NCBI RefSeq assembly: GCF_000812945.1
Contig: NZ_JSYM01000003.1
Location: 1-64,000, forward strand
Direction: 5' to 3'
DNA length: 64,000 nucleotides
Source: Flavobacterium sp. AED
GTDB lineage: Bacteria > Bacteroidota > Bacteroidia > Flavobacteriales > Flavobacteriaceae
Position 1 is the first letter of the stretch. Each line of letters opens with the position of its first letter. Under the pieces are notes generated by a model. That model searched no databases. It was not told the DNA's origin and saw nothing but the letters and a program-made list of their open reading frames with translations. A program made the position numbers and the translations under genes. Positions 63,266 through 64,000 of the stretch are shown here, in pieces.

Positions 63266-63291
63266 ATTCTAATTATAAAAGGGTCTAAAAA

Positions 63292-64000
63292 TTAAATAAA
63301 TTGTGCCACGAAATACCAAAACACTAATGTTACGAATGACAATGGTATTCCAAAACCAATCATCATACTACTCAATCTGGGTTTTAAACCGTGGGAAGTA
63401 GCCAAAATACTTGCTGTAATCATTGGAGCCATAGCAGCTTCCATGATGGATACCTGAATCGTTTTTGAATTTTGATCTAAAATTACAACATACAATAAAT
63501 AGATTAGCGCCGGAGTCAATATTAATTTGTACAAAAGTCCCAATCCCAAAAATTTCCAATGTTGGCTTTTCCTATCAAATCGCAATTGCAATCCTACAGA
63601 AAGCATTGCCAATGGAGTCATCACACTACCCACTTTTTGTAAACCAAACTGAATATATTCGTGGAAATCAAAATCCAATACATTCATTAAACAAGCCAAC
63701 AGGAAAGTGATAAATGGAGGAAAGAACAGTATTTTTTTTGTAATATGAAATCCGCTGGGACTTCCACTAGAGAATAATGTGGCTACAAGAATTCCTAATG
63801 TTGAAAGTACGACAAAAGTACCCGGCTGATCAACCAGAATAGCAGTTTTTAAACCTTCTTCACCATATAAAGCTTGGATAATTGGAAAACCTAAAAAAGA
63901 AGTGTTCCCCAAACCGGCAGTAATAATCAAACAACCCGTAAGTTTTTTTGACCATCCAAATCTATTTCCTAAAAAGCTAAAAAGCAAATACGAAACTATA
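63292..64000 (-). CDS. AEC family transporter (auxin efflux carrier type), 5' end cut by window
   Basis: The frame is open to the last base; before LLFSFLGNRFGW it reads IVSY with no start, so the gene continues past 64000. About 236 codons are visible. They contain TAGLGNTSFLGFPIIQALYG, the crossover motif of the AEC/bile-acid-like carriers, and TPLAMLSVGLQLRFD followed by paired membrane helices, matching the C-terminal half. AEC carriers move organic acids such as malate or malonate. It is placed 26 bp upstream of the Fsr-like gene and is probably in one operon with it. Confidence 0.88.
   Translation of the reverse strand, partial: IVSYLLFSFLGNRFGWSKKLTGCLIITAGLGNTSFLGFPIIQALYGEEGLKTAILVDQPGTFVVLSTLGILVATLFSSGSPSGFHITKKILFFPPFITFLLACLMNVLDFDFHEYIQFGLQKVGSVMTPLAMLSVGLQLRFDRKSQHWKFLGLGLLYKLILTPALIYLLYVVILDQNSKTIQVSIMEAAMAPMITASILATSHGLKPRLSSMMIGFGIPLSFVTLVFWYFVAQFI

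Overview
The window looks like a chromosomal segment of a Flavobacterium-like member of the Bacteroidetes. The signs are very AT-rich DNA, promoters of the Bacteroidetes type (-33 TTTG, -7 TAnnTTTG), weak ribosome binding sites, type IX secretion sorting tails (types A and B), a SecDF fusion, TonB-dependent receptors and family best matches typical of Flavobacteriia. No tRNA, rRNA, insertion sequence, CRISPR array, prophage or plasmid function was found. Both ends cut a gene: a di-heme cytochrome c peroxidase at base 1 and an AEC transporter at base 64000.

Layout. 1-6.1 kb is an iron-related block: the peroxidase, a FecA-like receptor with an internal 258-bp tandem duplication, and a separately promoted siderophore receptor. 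6.1-29.5 kb is mostly housekeeping (valS, folE, cysS, yidD, lgt, secDF, mdh, gyrB) with envelope and secreted proteins between (DUF1573, a retropepsin-like/PDZ protein, a type B sorted Ig-repeat protein, a PagL-like deacylase, a leucine-rich-repeat protein, a lipoprotein amidohydrolase). 29.5-35 kb holds a gene remnant and a compact gatC-like/gatA/gatB operon in which GatB is fused to a complete aspartyl-tRNA synthetase. 35-41.7 kb carries a GreA-like protein, a plug-less beta-barrel protein, a PhzF-like enzyme and a large TPR protein. 41.9-52.1 kb runs from ftsE into a surface polysaccharide locus: four glycosyltransferases, an FdtA ketoisomerase, an FdtB aminotransferase, an acyltransferase, a Wzx flippase and a polytopic membrane protein. 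52.1-64 kb is again mainly housekeeping and transport (TRIC-like channel, rRNA/tRNA methyltransferase, serine hydrolase, Rel/SpoT, Fur-family regulator, purA, NudK-like Nudix, EamA, 1-Cys peroxiredoxin, Fsr-like MFS, AEC).

How genes work together. The GatCAB/AspRS fusion would join mischarging of tRNA(Asn) and its amidation in one polypeptide; the AspRS part has the His that marks non-discriminating enzymes. FdtA, FdtB and the overlapping acyltransferase gene fit synthesis of an N-acylated 3-amino-3,6-dideoxyhexose donor, used by the glycosyltransferases and exported by Wzx.

The intergenic DNA is unusual: two copies of a structured repeat whose hairpin arms differ in sequence but keep pairing, several degenerate short-word repeat tracts, and palindromic repeat pieces that have become in-frame codons inside at least two genes. 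Start sites were moved from the longest open frame wherever a signal peptide, a terminator or a promoter-like box showed that the upstream part is not translated.
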